From NCBI GenBank assembly GCA_012798185.1, contig JAAZNS010000510.1, positions 1 through 7,367 on the forward strand: a DNA stretch of 7,367 bases, written 5' to 3'. The notes beneath the pieces were generated by a model. That model was not told where the DNA came from. It was given only the letters and a program-made list of their open reading frames with translations, and ran no database searches. The position numbers were made by a program, and so were the translations under genes. Below are positions 1 to 5,444 of this stretch, in pieces. Numbering within the stretch: position 1 is the stretch's first letter; each line of letters begins with the position of its first letter. The DNA is from Chloroflexota bacterium. GTDB lineage: Bacteria > Chloroflexota > Anaerolineae > Anaerolineales > UBA4823.

Positions 1-90
1 GCGGTGAAAGCTGCCGTAGCTCGCGGAGAGGTGCACCCTGCCCGCTACCGTTCATATTTATCGATTAGAATGGGTGAAGAAATGGATTAA
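1..90 (+). CDS. rsgA: C-terminal tail of ribosome small-subunit-dependent GTPase RsgA (partial, 5' end outside window)
   Basis: Frame 1 is open from the first base to a TAA at 88-90, giving 29 residues. They contain AVKAAVARGEVHPARYRSY. This matches the pattern that closes RsgA/YjeQ/CpgA proteins: an AV-x-x-AV helix, then G-E/K, then R-Y/F-x-x-Y. In that family the helix follows the Cys/His zinc-binding motif, which here lies upstream of the window. RsgA is a circularly permuted GTPase that helps late maturation of the 30S ribosomal subunit in the cytoplasm. The GTPase and OB domains cannot be seen, so the call rests on the tail alone. It is probably an independent transcription unit from the sigma gene, because a good promoter begins 3 bp after its stop codon. 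Confidence 0.68.
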   Translation, partial: AVKAAVARGEVHPARYRSYLSIRMGEEMD

Positions 91-92
91 GA

Positions 93-123
93 TTGAACCT
101 AAATATAGAGGTTTTAGTATAAT
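93..123 (+). promoter_or_regulatory. Probable housekeeping-type promoter for the sigma factor gene
   Basis: TTGAAC at 93-98 (4 of 6 matches to the -35 consensus) and a perfect TATAAT at 118-123 are separated by 19 bp, slightly longer than ideal. The start of transcription would fall near 130, leaving an untranslated leader of about 100 nt before the sigma gene at 232. The rest of the gap (131-231) shows no other strong signal, only a few 4-5 bp hairpins such as CAGC-TTG-GCTG. The match is to a sigma70-type promoter, so autoregulation by the ECF factor is not evident here. Confidence 0.55.
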
Positions 124-231
124 TAAAGCAGAATAACTATTCAGTCAGCTTGGCTGGGTTCACCTCACATTTAGAAATGATCTAGCCTAACCTGAGAAGT
201 TACAAGGTGTGTACAAAGTTATTAGGGTAAT

Positions 232-813
232 ATGCTTAAGCATAACGAAAACGATTTGGTCGAGGAATTAAGATGCGGCAGCTTGGATGCTTTAGGGCTG
301 TTATATGACCAATATCAGCATATGGTTTATCGCACTGCGATAGCAATCACTGGGGATAGTGAAGCTGCCAGTGATTTGTTGCAAGATGTATTTTTAAGGT
401 TATATCGTTTCGCTGATCATATCGATTCTAAACGACCCCTGGAACCTTGGTTGTATCGCATGACTGCGAACTTAGCCTATACCTGGGTTAAGCGCAACCG
501 GCGCTGGTTTAAACCCCTTGAAGATCTGGCAGACTGGTTGGTGAGTGGTGACAGCAGTAATAGTTTCTCGCAAGTCGAATCGCAAGATGATTGGAGCCTG
601 GTCCAACAGGCTGTATTAGAATTACCGCTTCCGCAACGGATTGTAGTGGTTTTATATTATTTGGATGACTTATCCATTCAAGAAATTTCAGAGATACTGG
701 ACGTGCCAATAGGGACAGTAAAATCACGCTTGCATTATGGACGTCATACATTAAAGAAAAATCTTGGTTTACAAATTGGATTGGTACATGATTTTAATTA
801 TGAACAAAGTTGA
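232..813 (+). CDS. ECF-type (sigma70 family) RNA polymerase sigma factor
   Basis: A 193-residue protein with the two-domain layout of extracytoplasmic-function sigma factors. Region 2 spans about residues 10-92 and includes EAASDLLQDVFLRLYR (44-59), the helix that contacts RNA polymerase and the -10 element. It is followed by PWLYRMTANLAYTWVKRNRR (72-91). A variable acidic/Ser linker covers about 95-120. Region 4 spans about 127-176, with LPLPQRIVVVLYYLDDLS and a helix-turn-helix (about 147-171, IQEISEILDVPIGTVKSRLHYGR) that would read the -35 element. The start is the first ATG after an in-frame TAG at 223-225. It is preceded by AGGG at 224-227, only 4 nt away, so the ribosome binding site is weak. 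The protein would direct RNA polymerase to a specific set of promoters in the cytoplasm. The stimulus is unknown. The next gene overlaps its end by 14 bp and may encode a regulator. Confidence 0.93.
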   Translation: MLKHNENDLVEELRCGSLDALGLLYDQYQHMVYRTAIAITGDSEAASDLLQDVFLRLYRFADHIDSKRPLEPWLYRMTANLAYTWVKRNRRWFKPLEDLADWLVSGDSSNSFSQVESQDDWSLVQQAVLELPLPQRIVVVLYYLDDLSIQEISEILDVPIGTVKSRLHYGRHTLKKNLGLQIGLVHDFNYEQS

Positions 814-1099
814 GAAGATCATCACAAATGACACAGCAGATTTTTATTTGCAGCAATGTTTAAAAAATTGGGCTGCAGATCAACATCCTCCAAAAGAGGT
901 GCGGTCGAAGCTGTTACATGCTGCTTCTCCTTTTTACTTTAAAATATTCAATGGATCACCTATTCCGGGTGAAGCCAATAAAGCAATTGCTGCCCTTATA
1001 CCGTATCGATCACCCTTGAATCGACGAACTGACATTCACGGACAGACGCAGTTGTGGGCGTGGCATATGACCATGACGACATTGCGTTTTTTCGCTTGA
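800..1099 (+). CDS. Small hypothetical protein translationally coupled to the ECF sigma factor
   Basis: A 99-residue protein starting at ATG 800, inside the last codons of the sigma gene, which ends at 813. No Shine-Dalgarno site is visible before it, so translation probably depends on ribosomes finishing the sigma gene. ATG 788 and TTG 764 are in-frame alternative starts. I do not recognise the family. The N-terminal stretch LKNWAADQHPPKEVRSKLLHAA (about 21-42) has the Trp, Pro-Pro, Val-Arg, Leu-Leu pattern I associate with short cytoplasmic segments of sigma-linked proteins in Chloroflexota. The C-terminal half is rich in Arg, His, Trp and Met and ends in RFFA. There is no membrane segment, no Cys/His zinc motif of the ZAS type and no signal peptide. 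It could be a soluble sigma partner, a shortened anti-sigma factor that has lost its membrane part, or unrelated. The overlap with the sigma gene supports it being real. Confidence 0.6.
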   Translation: MNKVEKIITNDTADFYLQQCLKNWAADQHPPKEVRSKLLHAASPFYFKIFNGSPIPGEANKAIAALIPYRSPLNRRTDIHGQTQLWAWHMTMTTLRFFA

Positions 1100-1191
1100 T
1101 TGAAAATAATTAATATTAAACGCATTATTTGGTAGAAAATTAATTGGTAAATTATAAGAATAATCGATTACAGATGCTCAATTCCATAGGG
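1100..1191 (+). other. AT-rich intergenic stretch, no clear gene
   Basis: This is the first part of the 352-bp gap between the small gene and the binding-protein gene. It is very AT-rich, and the palindrome TTAATATTAA lies at 1110-1119. I see no GC-rich hairpin with a T-run that would end the sigma transcript, and no open frame with a ribosome binding site. The rest of the gap (1192-1451) holds the promoter and leader elements listed separately. Confidence 0.6.
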
Positions 1192-1219
1192 TTGAACTTT
1201 TGTGGTTTTGTGGTATATT
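1192..1219 (+). promoter_or_regulatory. Promoter of the ABC importer operon (extended -10)
   Basis: TTGAAC at 1192-1197 and TATATT at 1214-1219 (5 of 6 matches) are separated by 16 bp. TGG stands immediately before the -10 box (1211-1213), giving the TGn extended -10 motif. Transcription would start near 1226, leaving a leader of about 225 nt before the lipoprotein start at 1452. That is long for a bacterial operon and leaves room for the structures at 1257-1310 and 1341-1353. Confidence 0.62.
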
Positions 1220-1220
1220 T

Positions 1221-1239
1221 TTTACTCACGTGGAGTAAA
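1221..1239. promoter_or_regulatory. Candidate operator: inverted repeat on the predicted transcription start
   Basis: Perfect 7-bp arms TTTACTC (1221-1227) and GAGTAAA (1233-1239) flank a 5-bp spacer ACGTG. The repeat begins 2 bp after the -10 box and covers the predicted start site near 1226. This is a classical place for a dimeric repressor to block transcription. The left arm would be only partly transcribed, which favours a DNA-binding site over an RNA hairpin. The regulator is not encoded in the window as far as I can tell, and I do not recognise the motif as belonging to a specific family. Confidence 0.5.
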
Positions 1240-1256
1240 TTTAATTTAATGAAAAC

Positions 1257-1310
1257 CACTCGTTGCATTCTCATACAAAAAAATTTGATGAGATAAATTT
1301 GCAGCGAGTG
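1257..1310 (+). promoter_or_regulatory. Long stem-loop in the 5' leader of the importer operon
   Basis: An outer 11-bp stem pairs CACTCGTTGCA (1257-1267) with TGCAGCGAGTG (1300-1310), with one G-U pair. An inner stem pairs TCTCAT (1269-1274) with ATGAGA (1288-1293). It continues past a bulged A (1275) with CAAA (1276-1279) pairing TTTG (1284-1287), closed by an AAAA loop (1280-1283). The asymmetric internal loop at 1294-1299 could act as a hinge. The sequence after it, ATTTTATAATTATT, is only moderately T-rich, so a terminator or attenuator role is possible but not clear. It lies wholly within the predicted leader and could instead protect the mRNA or control ribosome access. Confidence 0.5.
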
Positions 1311-1340
1311 ATTTTATAATTATTAGAAGGAAAAAATCTT

Positions 1341-1353
1341 GAAAGGAGGTGAT
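1341..1353 (+). promoter_or_regulatory. Perfect anti-Shine-Dalgarno complement without a well-placed start codon
   Basis: GAAAGGAGGTGAT is the exact complement of 13 nt at the 3' end of bacterial 16S rRNA (ATCACCTCCTTTC). Possible starts fit badly. TTG 1353 is only 3 nt beyond AGGAGG. GTG 1349 overlaps the site itself. TTG 1365 is 15 nt away. The lipoprotein has its own good site at 1437-1444, about 90 nt further on. This could be a ribosome standby or loading site, or serve a short leader peptide. Confidence 0.5.
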
Positions 1354-1436
1354 TGGAAAATACATTGTTAAATCAAGTTTTGTGGATTCACCAATTACAA
1401 AAAAGTTTATCAAAATCCCAAATAATTTTCTTCTTT

Positions 1437-1444
1437 AGGAGGAG
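1437..1444 (+). promoter_or_regulatory. Ribosome binding site that fixes the lipoprotein start
   Basis: AGGAGGAG lies 7-9 nt before ATG 1452. It decides between this ATG and the in-frame upstream TTG 1353: the product from 1452 begins directly with a lipoprotein signal peptide (MKTRK, hydrophobic core, LSAC). The upstream start would bury that signal 33 residues inside the protein. Confidence 0.85.
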
Positions 1445-1451
1445 AAAACAT

Positions 1452-4067
1452 ATGAAAACCCGAAAAGTATTGGCAGTAATCAGCATTTTAATGATTCTTT
1501 CTTTTGTGCTGAGCGCCTGCGCACCAACTGCGACTGAAGCTCCCCAAGCGACTGAAGAAGTCGTAGCGACAGAAGCCCCTGTGGAAACCGAGGCCCCGGT
1601 GGCTACCGAAGAAGTTGTGGCAACCGAAGCTCCGACGGAAGAGCCAACAGTGGCTCCAACTACTCGCAAAGGCGGTTGGTTGGATGAGATCGTATTCACC
1701 GCTATTGCCGACCAGGAACCTGCGGTCAGCCAAATTCAGGCTGGGGCGATCGATATCTACCCTGTAACGGTCGACGATGCGCAATTGTTCGAAACGGTTA
1801 AGAACGATCCCAATTTAAAGTATGTCAACTCATACGGCAGCTTTAACCAGTTGATGTTCAACACTGTGGCTTGTAAAGATACTTCCATTTTGAATCCGTT
1901 TACCAATCAAAAGATCCGCGAGGCCATGAACTGGGCAATTGACCGCGAATATATTTCTCAGGAAATTATGGGCGGTTTGTCTAATCCTCGATACACCCTT
2001 TTAACCACCACCAACCCGGATTATGCCCGCTATGCTCCAATCGTTGGTCAGATGATTTCGAAATATAAATATAATTTCGATAAAGCCAAGGAAGTTGTCG
2101 ATGCAGAGATGGTAGCCATGGGAGCAGAAATGGGCGCCGATGGCAAATGGCAGTACAAGGGAAAGCCAGTCACGATCATTGGCTTTATCCGCACTGAAGA
2201 TAAGCGTAAACAGCAGGGCGATTACTTTGCCAACCAGCTCGAACAGCTTGGCTTCACCGTCGACCGCCAGTTTAAAGTCCGCTCCGAAGCAGCCCCGATC
2301 TGGCAAGGTGATCCTTATGAATGCAAATTTACTTACTACACTGCCGGCTGGATTTCTACTGCAATCGACCGCGATGAGGGTGATATGTTTGCTCAGTACA
2401 ACACGGGCAGAATTCAAGACATCCCCCTGTTCCTGGAATATAAACCCTCGCCGGAATATGATGAAGTTCTGACCAAGCTGCAGAACAATGTCTTCACAAC
2501 CCTCGAAGAACGTGATGAGTTGTTTGCCAAAGCCATTCCAATGAGTATGGAAGAATCATGGCATGGCTTAATGATCAATGACACCGCCAGCTACTCTCCG
2601 ATGAAGAAAGACCTGATGGTTGCTTCAGACCTGGCAGCTGCGGTTGCCGGTACACCTTTATGGCCGCTCACCATGCGCTGGGCAGATCAGGAAGGCGGCA
2701 CGGTGAAGATTGCTCAATCTGGCATCCTAGTGCAGCCCTGGAACCCGATTGCAGGCAGCAACTGGACTGATGATGCCATGATCCAGCGCGCAACCGCTGA
2801 TTCGGGCGCAATCACCGATCCTTACACTGGTTTATCTATTCCACAGCGCATCGAAAAAGCAGAAGTTGTGGCTAAGGAAGGATTGCCGATTGTCAAGACA
2901 CTCGATTGGGTCGATTTGAAATTCGAGCCTGAAATTAAAGTCCCCGAAGATGCTTGGGTGGATTGGGATGCAGCCAACCAGAAATTCATTACTGCAAAAG
3001 AGAAATTCCCCGATGGCGTTACCGCCCTGACCAAGAGTGTTGTCTATTATCCTTCCAGCCTGTGGGAAACCAAATGGCATGATGGCAATAATATCTCGAT
3101 GGGCGACTTTATCCTGCATATGATCCTTTCCTTCGATACAGGGAAACCAGAAAGCAAGATATACGATGAAAATGCCGTGCCTCAGGTAGAGACCTTCTTA
3201 CAGCACTTTAAAGGTGTAAAGATCACCTCTACCGACCCGCTCATTATCGAAACCTATGATGACCTGTGGGCGATCGATGCTGAGAATATCGCCGGCGCAT
3301 CTACAGCTACCTGGTACCCATCCGATTTGGGTTATGTGGCAGCTTACGGTTATGGAACTGCCCCCTGGCAAGGTTTAGTTGGCGCCATCTTGGCTGAAGA
3401 AAACGGCGAGCTGGCTTTCTCAGAAGCAAAATCGATTGCAGAAGAAGTGGAATACACCAGCATGATTGCCGGTCCCAGCCTTGAAATCCAAAAGAAATAT
3501 ATCGATCAGGCTGCAGCTGAAAGCTATATTCCGTATGCTCCGACCATGAGCGAATATGTCACCAAAGAAGAAGCTGATACCCGCTATGCCAGCCTGCTGG
3601 ATTGGTATGCCAGCAAAGGCCATCTGTGGATCGGCACCGGTGCATATTATGTCGACCAGGTCTTCCCCGTTGAAGGTACGGTCACTTTGAAGCACTTTGC
3701 CGATTTCCCCGACATGGCTGACAGATGGTCTGGTTTTGGAGAACCCAAACTGGTTTCAGCAAGCCTGGATGGTCCGGCAATTGTCAAAGCTGGTGATGAA
3801 GCGGTATTTGATGTTGCCATCACCTTTGGCGAAGAGCCTTATCCAATCGAAGACCTTTCAAGCGTGACTTACTGGGTCACCGACGCAACCGGCGCTTTGG
3901 TTACCCAGGGTACTGCAGAAGCGGTTGAAGATGGTGCTTATACTGTCACGCTGCCTGCCGATGTAACCTCGAAACTGGCATCTGGTGCGAACATGCTGTC
4001 GGTTGCGGTTTCATCCAAAGTTGTCAGCATCCCTGCTTTCGCAACCTTCGAGTTCGTTTCTCAATAA
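1452..4067 (+). CDS. ABC transporter solute-binding lipoprotein, SBP_bac_5 (peptide/oligosaccharide) class, with permuted lobe order
   Basis: An 871-residue lipoprotein that should capture solute outside the membrane and hand it to the permeases encoded downstream. Residues 1-23 are a signal peptide ending in the lipobox LSAC, with Cys23 as the lipid anchor. Residues 24-72 form a Thr/Glu/Ala/Pro spacer with an 18-residue repeat. Residues 74-415 resemble the normally C-terminal half of DppA-like proteins: WLDEIVF (76-82), AGAIDIY (97-103), an LNPF-x5-IREAMNWAIDRE segment ending about 166, and a DRDEGDMF stretch. From about 417 (TVKIAQ) the normally N-terminal half follows, with KWHDG (541-545) and GTGAYY (728-733), then VTLKHFADFP. 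About 765-871 looks like an Ig-like beta domain (AGDEAVFDVAITF, DGAYTVTLP). The length is well above the usual 500-600 residues. The substrate cannot be read from sequence; family members bind peptides, oligosaccharides or nickel chelates. A terminator-like hairpin follows 14 bp after the stop. Confidence 0.92.
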   Translation: MKTRKVLAVISILMILSFVLSACAPTATEAPQATEEVVATEAPVETEAPVATEEVVATEAPTEEPTVAPTTRKGGWLDEIVFTAIADQEPAVSQIQAGAIDIYPVTVDDAQLFETVKNDPNLKYVNSYGSFNQLMFNTVACKDTSILNPFTNQKIREAMNWAIDREYISQEIMGGLSNPRYTLLTTTNPDYARYAPIVGQMISKYKYNFDKAKEVVDAEMVAMGAEMGADGKWQYKGKPVTIIGFIRTEDKRKQQGDYFANQLEQLGFTVDRQFKVRSEAAPIWQGDPYECKFTYYTAGWISTAIDRDEGDMFAQYNTGRIQDIPLFLEYKPSPEYDEVLTKLQNNVFTTLEERDELFAKAIPMSMEESWHGLMINDTASYSPMKKDLMVASDLAAAVAGTPLWPLTMRWADQEGGTVKIAQSGILVQPWNPIAGSNWTDDAMIQRATADSGAITDPYTGLSIPQRIEKAEVVAKEGLPIVKTLDWVDLKFEPEIKVPEDAWVDWDAANQKFITAKEKFPDGVTALTKSVVYYPSSLWETKWHDGNNISMGDFILHMILSFDTGKPESKIYDENAVPQVETFLQHFKGVKITSTDPLIIETYDDLWAIDAENIAGASTATWYPSDLGYVAAYGYGTAPWQGLVGAILAEENGELAFSEAKSIAEEVEYTSMIAGPSLEIQKKYIDQAAAESYIPYAPTMSEYVTKEEADTRYASLLDWYASKGHLWIGTGAYYVDQVFPVEGTVTLKHFADFPDMADRWSGFGEPKLVSASLDGPAIVKAGDEAVFDVAITFGEEPYPIEDLSSVTYWVTDATGALVTQGTAEAVEDGAYTVTLPADVTSKLASGANMLSVAVSSKVVSIPAFATFEFVSQ
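1548..1634 (+). repeat. Internal repeat in the lipoprotein spacer (ATEEVVATEAP, two copies)
   Basis: Residues 33-43 (1548-1580) and 51-61 (1602-1634) are identical, ATEEVVATEAP, with related ETEAPV between them. The period is 18 residues or 54 bp. Several third codon positions differ between the copies, so the duplication is not recent and the amino-acid pattern seems to be kept. The segment is disordered, acidic and Pro/Thr-rich, and probably acts as a flexible, possibly glycosylated tether between the membrane anchor and the binding domain. Confidence 0.85.
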
Positions 4068-4081
4068 CCAATCAATATAGA

Positions 4082-4119
4082 AGGTAGGGGTGGTTTTTAC
4101 CACCCCTACCTCGATTTTT
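4082..4119 (+). terminator. Rho-independent terminator-like stem-loop after the binding-protein gene
   Basis: AGGTAGGGGTGGT (4082-4094) pairs perfectly with ACCACCCCTACCT (4099-4111) around a TTTT loop. CGA and then five T residues (4115-4119) follow. The 13-bp GC-rich stem is very stable, but the T-run is short and set back by 3 nt, so termination may be partial. It sits between the binding-protein gene and the permease genes. The common role of such hairpins in importer operons is to stabilise the upstream mRNA and reduce read-through, so that more binding protein than membrane component is made. The opposite strand lacks a T-run after the stem. Confidence 0.85.
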
Positions 4120-4184
4120 CGAAACGGCGAATATCAATCTACAGGTTATTGCCAGAACGTTTTTAACATGGTAGATGATAGATG

Positions 4185-4235
4185 GTAATCACGCCTTTAA
4201 TCATTTTAATTAAAAGTGGCTGAAGCCGTGATTGC
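4185..4235 (+). repeat. Imperfect inverted repeat in the gap before the permease genes
   Basis: GTAATCACG (4185-4193) pairs with CGTGATTGC (4227-4235) with one G-U pair. After a C/C mismatch the stem continues as CTTTA (4195-4199) with TGAAG (4221-4225). The loop contains the 12-bp palindrome TTTTAATTAAAA (4204-4215), and GGC-TGAA-GCC (4218-4227) offers a competing small hairpin. No T-run follows. It may be an RNA structure tuning expression of the permeases or an operator-like site. The function is unknown. Confidence 0.4.
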
Positions 4236-4259
4236 ATATCTTAGAAAATAGCATAGATT
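4232..4259 (+). promoter_or_regulatory. Weak candidate promoter for the permease/ATPase genes
   Basis: TTGCAT (4232-4237) and TAGATT (4254-4259) are 16 bp apart, with 3 and 4 of 6 matches to consensus. An alternative is TTGCCA (4149-4154) with TAGATG (4172-4177) and TG before it. Neither is strong. The transport genes may depend mainly on read-through of the hairpin at 4082-4119. Apart from these and the inverted repeat, I see nothing else in the 225-bp gap. Confidence 0.22.
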
Positions 4260-4292
4260 TATCAATAGTCGATAGAAAGTGAAGGGAGAGCT

Positions 4293-5444
4293 ATGGCGCA
4301 AGCGAGTCCCAGTATTCCAATTGGCACAGGAATGGAAGAAGTCAAGAAGAAAACTAAGGCAGGTACCAGCACTTTGGCACGGGTAGGCAAATATACCGGC
4401 ATGCGGGTTCTCACTTTAGGAATAACTGTTGTTATTGGTTTGTATTTAACGATTGTGATTGCCAATATGGGCGGATATGTCGATGAAATCCGCCGCGCTC
4501 AAATTCGCGAAGATGTGGGTGCACGGATAGTCAATAACCCGACGATGAGGAGCCTTTCTGCGGAAGAGAAAAAACAGATGATCGCTGAAATGGTGGCTAT
4601 CGAAGAAAAACGATATGGCATGGATCAACCATTTGTGGTGCGAAGCGCCACCTACCTGTCTAATGCTATTCAATTAAATCTTGGTTATGCATTGAAAATG
4701 AATAGCAACTCCGGGTCCAAGCAGGTGCGGAATATTTTATTAGAAAGACTGCCTCCTACTTTGTTGTTGTTTGCTACGGCAGATATCGTCTTATTTTTCA
4801 TCGCCTTGTTTTTTGCTCTGGCTCTATCGCGGCAATACGGCAGTATATTTGACAAGATATTAATCACCCTTACCCCATTGTCATCTGCGCCAGGATGGTT
4901 TTATGGGATTTTCTTGATATTGATATTCGCTTCTGTATTAAAGCTATTACCATTTGGAGGTATGGTGGATGCACCGCCTCCAAAAACGCCATTTTTATAT
5001 TTTTTAAGTCTGCTCAAACATATGGCTTTACCAGTTTTAGCATTAACGCTCAGCCAGATTTTTATTCAAGTATTTTCCTGGAGAACTTTCTTCCTGATCT
5101 ATTCCAGTGAAGATTATGTGGATATGGCAAAAGCGAAAGGGTTAACCTCCCGAGATATTGAGCGGCGCTATATTTTGCGCCCCACGTTACCAACGATCAT
5201 CACTAGTTTCGCATTACTCATTATCGGTGTTTGGACTGGGGCGCCCATTCTGGAAACGATTTTTAGCTGGCCGGGGTTGGGCAGAACATTCTACCAGTCG
5301 ATTGGTCAGTTTGATACCCCGGTCATTATCGGCGAAGCAGTTATCTTTTCCTACCTGCTGGCTGTTACGGTCTTCTTATTAGATATTATTTACGCCATTG
5401 TTGATCCCCGTGTGAAAATTGGCGGCGAATCGAGCAGTGTATGA
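4293..5444 (+). CDS. ABC transporter permease, DppB/OppB type
   Basis: A 383-residue inner-membrane protein forming half of the translocation channel. A cytoplasmic N-terminal tail of about 37 residues (Lys-rich at 18-22) is longer than usual. TM1 is about 38-58. An extracytoplasmic segment (59-150) contains a charged helical part (EEKKQMIAEMVAIEEKRYGM, 91-110) and then DQPF, the family's G-L/M-D-x-P-F region. The transport core has membrane segments near 155-178, 188-216, 244-268, 302-322 and 348-370. The cytoplasmic EAA loop that docks to the ATPase is at 274-300 (DYVDMAKAKGL...RPTLP). IFSWPGLGRTFYQSI (323-337) is a typical DppB signature, and the end ..DIIYAIVDPRVKI is also characteristic. 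The start ATG follows AAGGGAG at 4282-4288. Its stop overlaps the next gene's ATG in an ATGA junction, so the two permeases are translationally coupled and probably made one to one. Confidence 0.93.
   Translation: MAQASPSIPIGTGMEEVKKKTKAGTSTLARVGKYTGMRVLTLGITVVIGLYLTIVIANMGGYVDEIRRAQIREDVGARIVNNPTMRSLSAEEKKQMIAEMVAIEEKRYGMDQPFVVRSATYLSNAIQLNLGYALKMNSNSGSKQVRNILLERLPPTLLLFATADIVLFFIALFFALALSRQYGSIFDKILITLTPLSSAPGWFYGIFLILIFASVLKLLPFGGMVDAPPPKTPFLYFLSLLKHMALPVLALTLSQIFIQVFSWRTFFLIYSSEDYVDMAKAKGLTSRDIERRYILRPTLPTIITSFALLIIGVWTGAPILETIFSWPGLGRTFYQSIGQFDTPVIIGEAVIFSYLLAVTVFLLDIIYAIVDPRVKIGGESSSV

Noticed and set aside
1110..1119. TTAATATTAA palindrome as an operator
   Set aside because: It is short, purely AT, and sits in very AT-rich DNA with no promoter alongside; chance is sufficient.
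1341..1353. Remnant of a 16S rRNA 3' end on the minus strand
   Set aside because: The match stops at 13 nt and the flanks do not continue into rRNA sequence, so a Shine-Dalgarno-like element explains it better.
1353..1451. N-terminal extension of the lipoprotein from TTG 1353 (33 extra residues in frame)
   Set aside because: TTG 1353 is only 3 nt from its Shine-Dalgarno core, and the extension would bury a complete lipoprotein signal peptide. ATG 1452 has its own well-spaced AGGAGGAG site.
1388..1784. Open frames on the minus strand opposite the start of the lipoprotein gene, including a Ser/Val/Ala-rich repeat protein
   Set aside because: They are antisense shadows of the repetitive TEAP-type spacer. 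They have no ribosome binding site, and the + strand protein is clearly the real one.
2001..2417. 138-codon minus-strand open frame inside the lipoprotein gene
   Set aside because: It lies wholly within a well-supported coding region, has no recognisable domain, and such shadow frames are expected opposite GC-balanced coding sequence.
4172..4185. Tandem 7-mer TAGATGA/TAGATGG as a repeat element
   Set aside because: There are only two imperfect copies in AT-rich intergenic DNA, with no further copies nearby.
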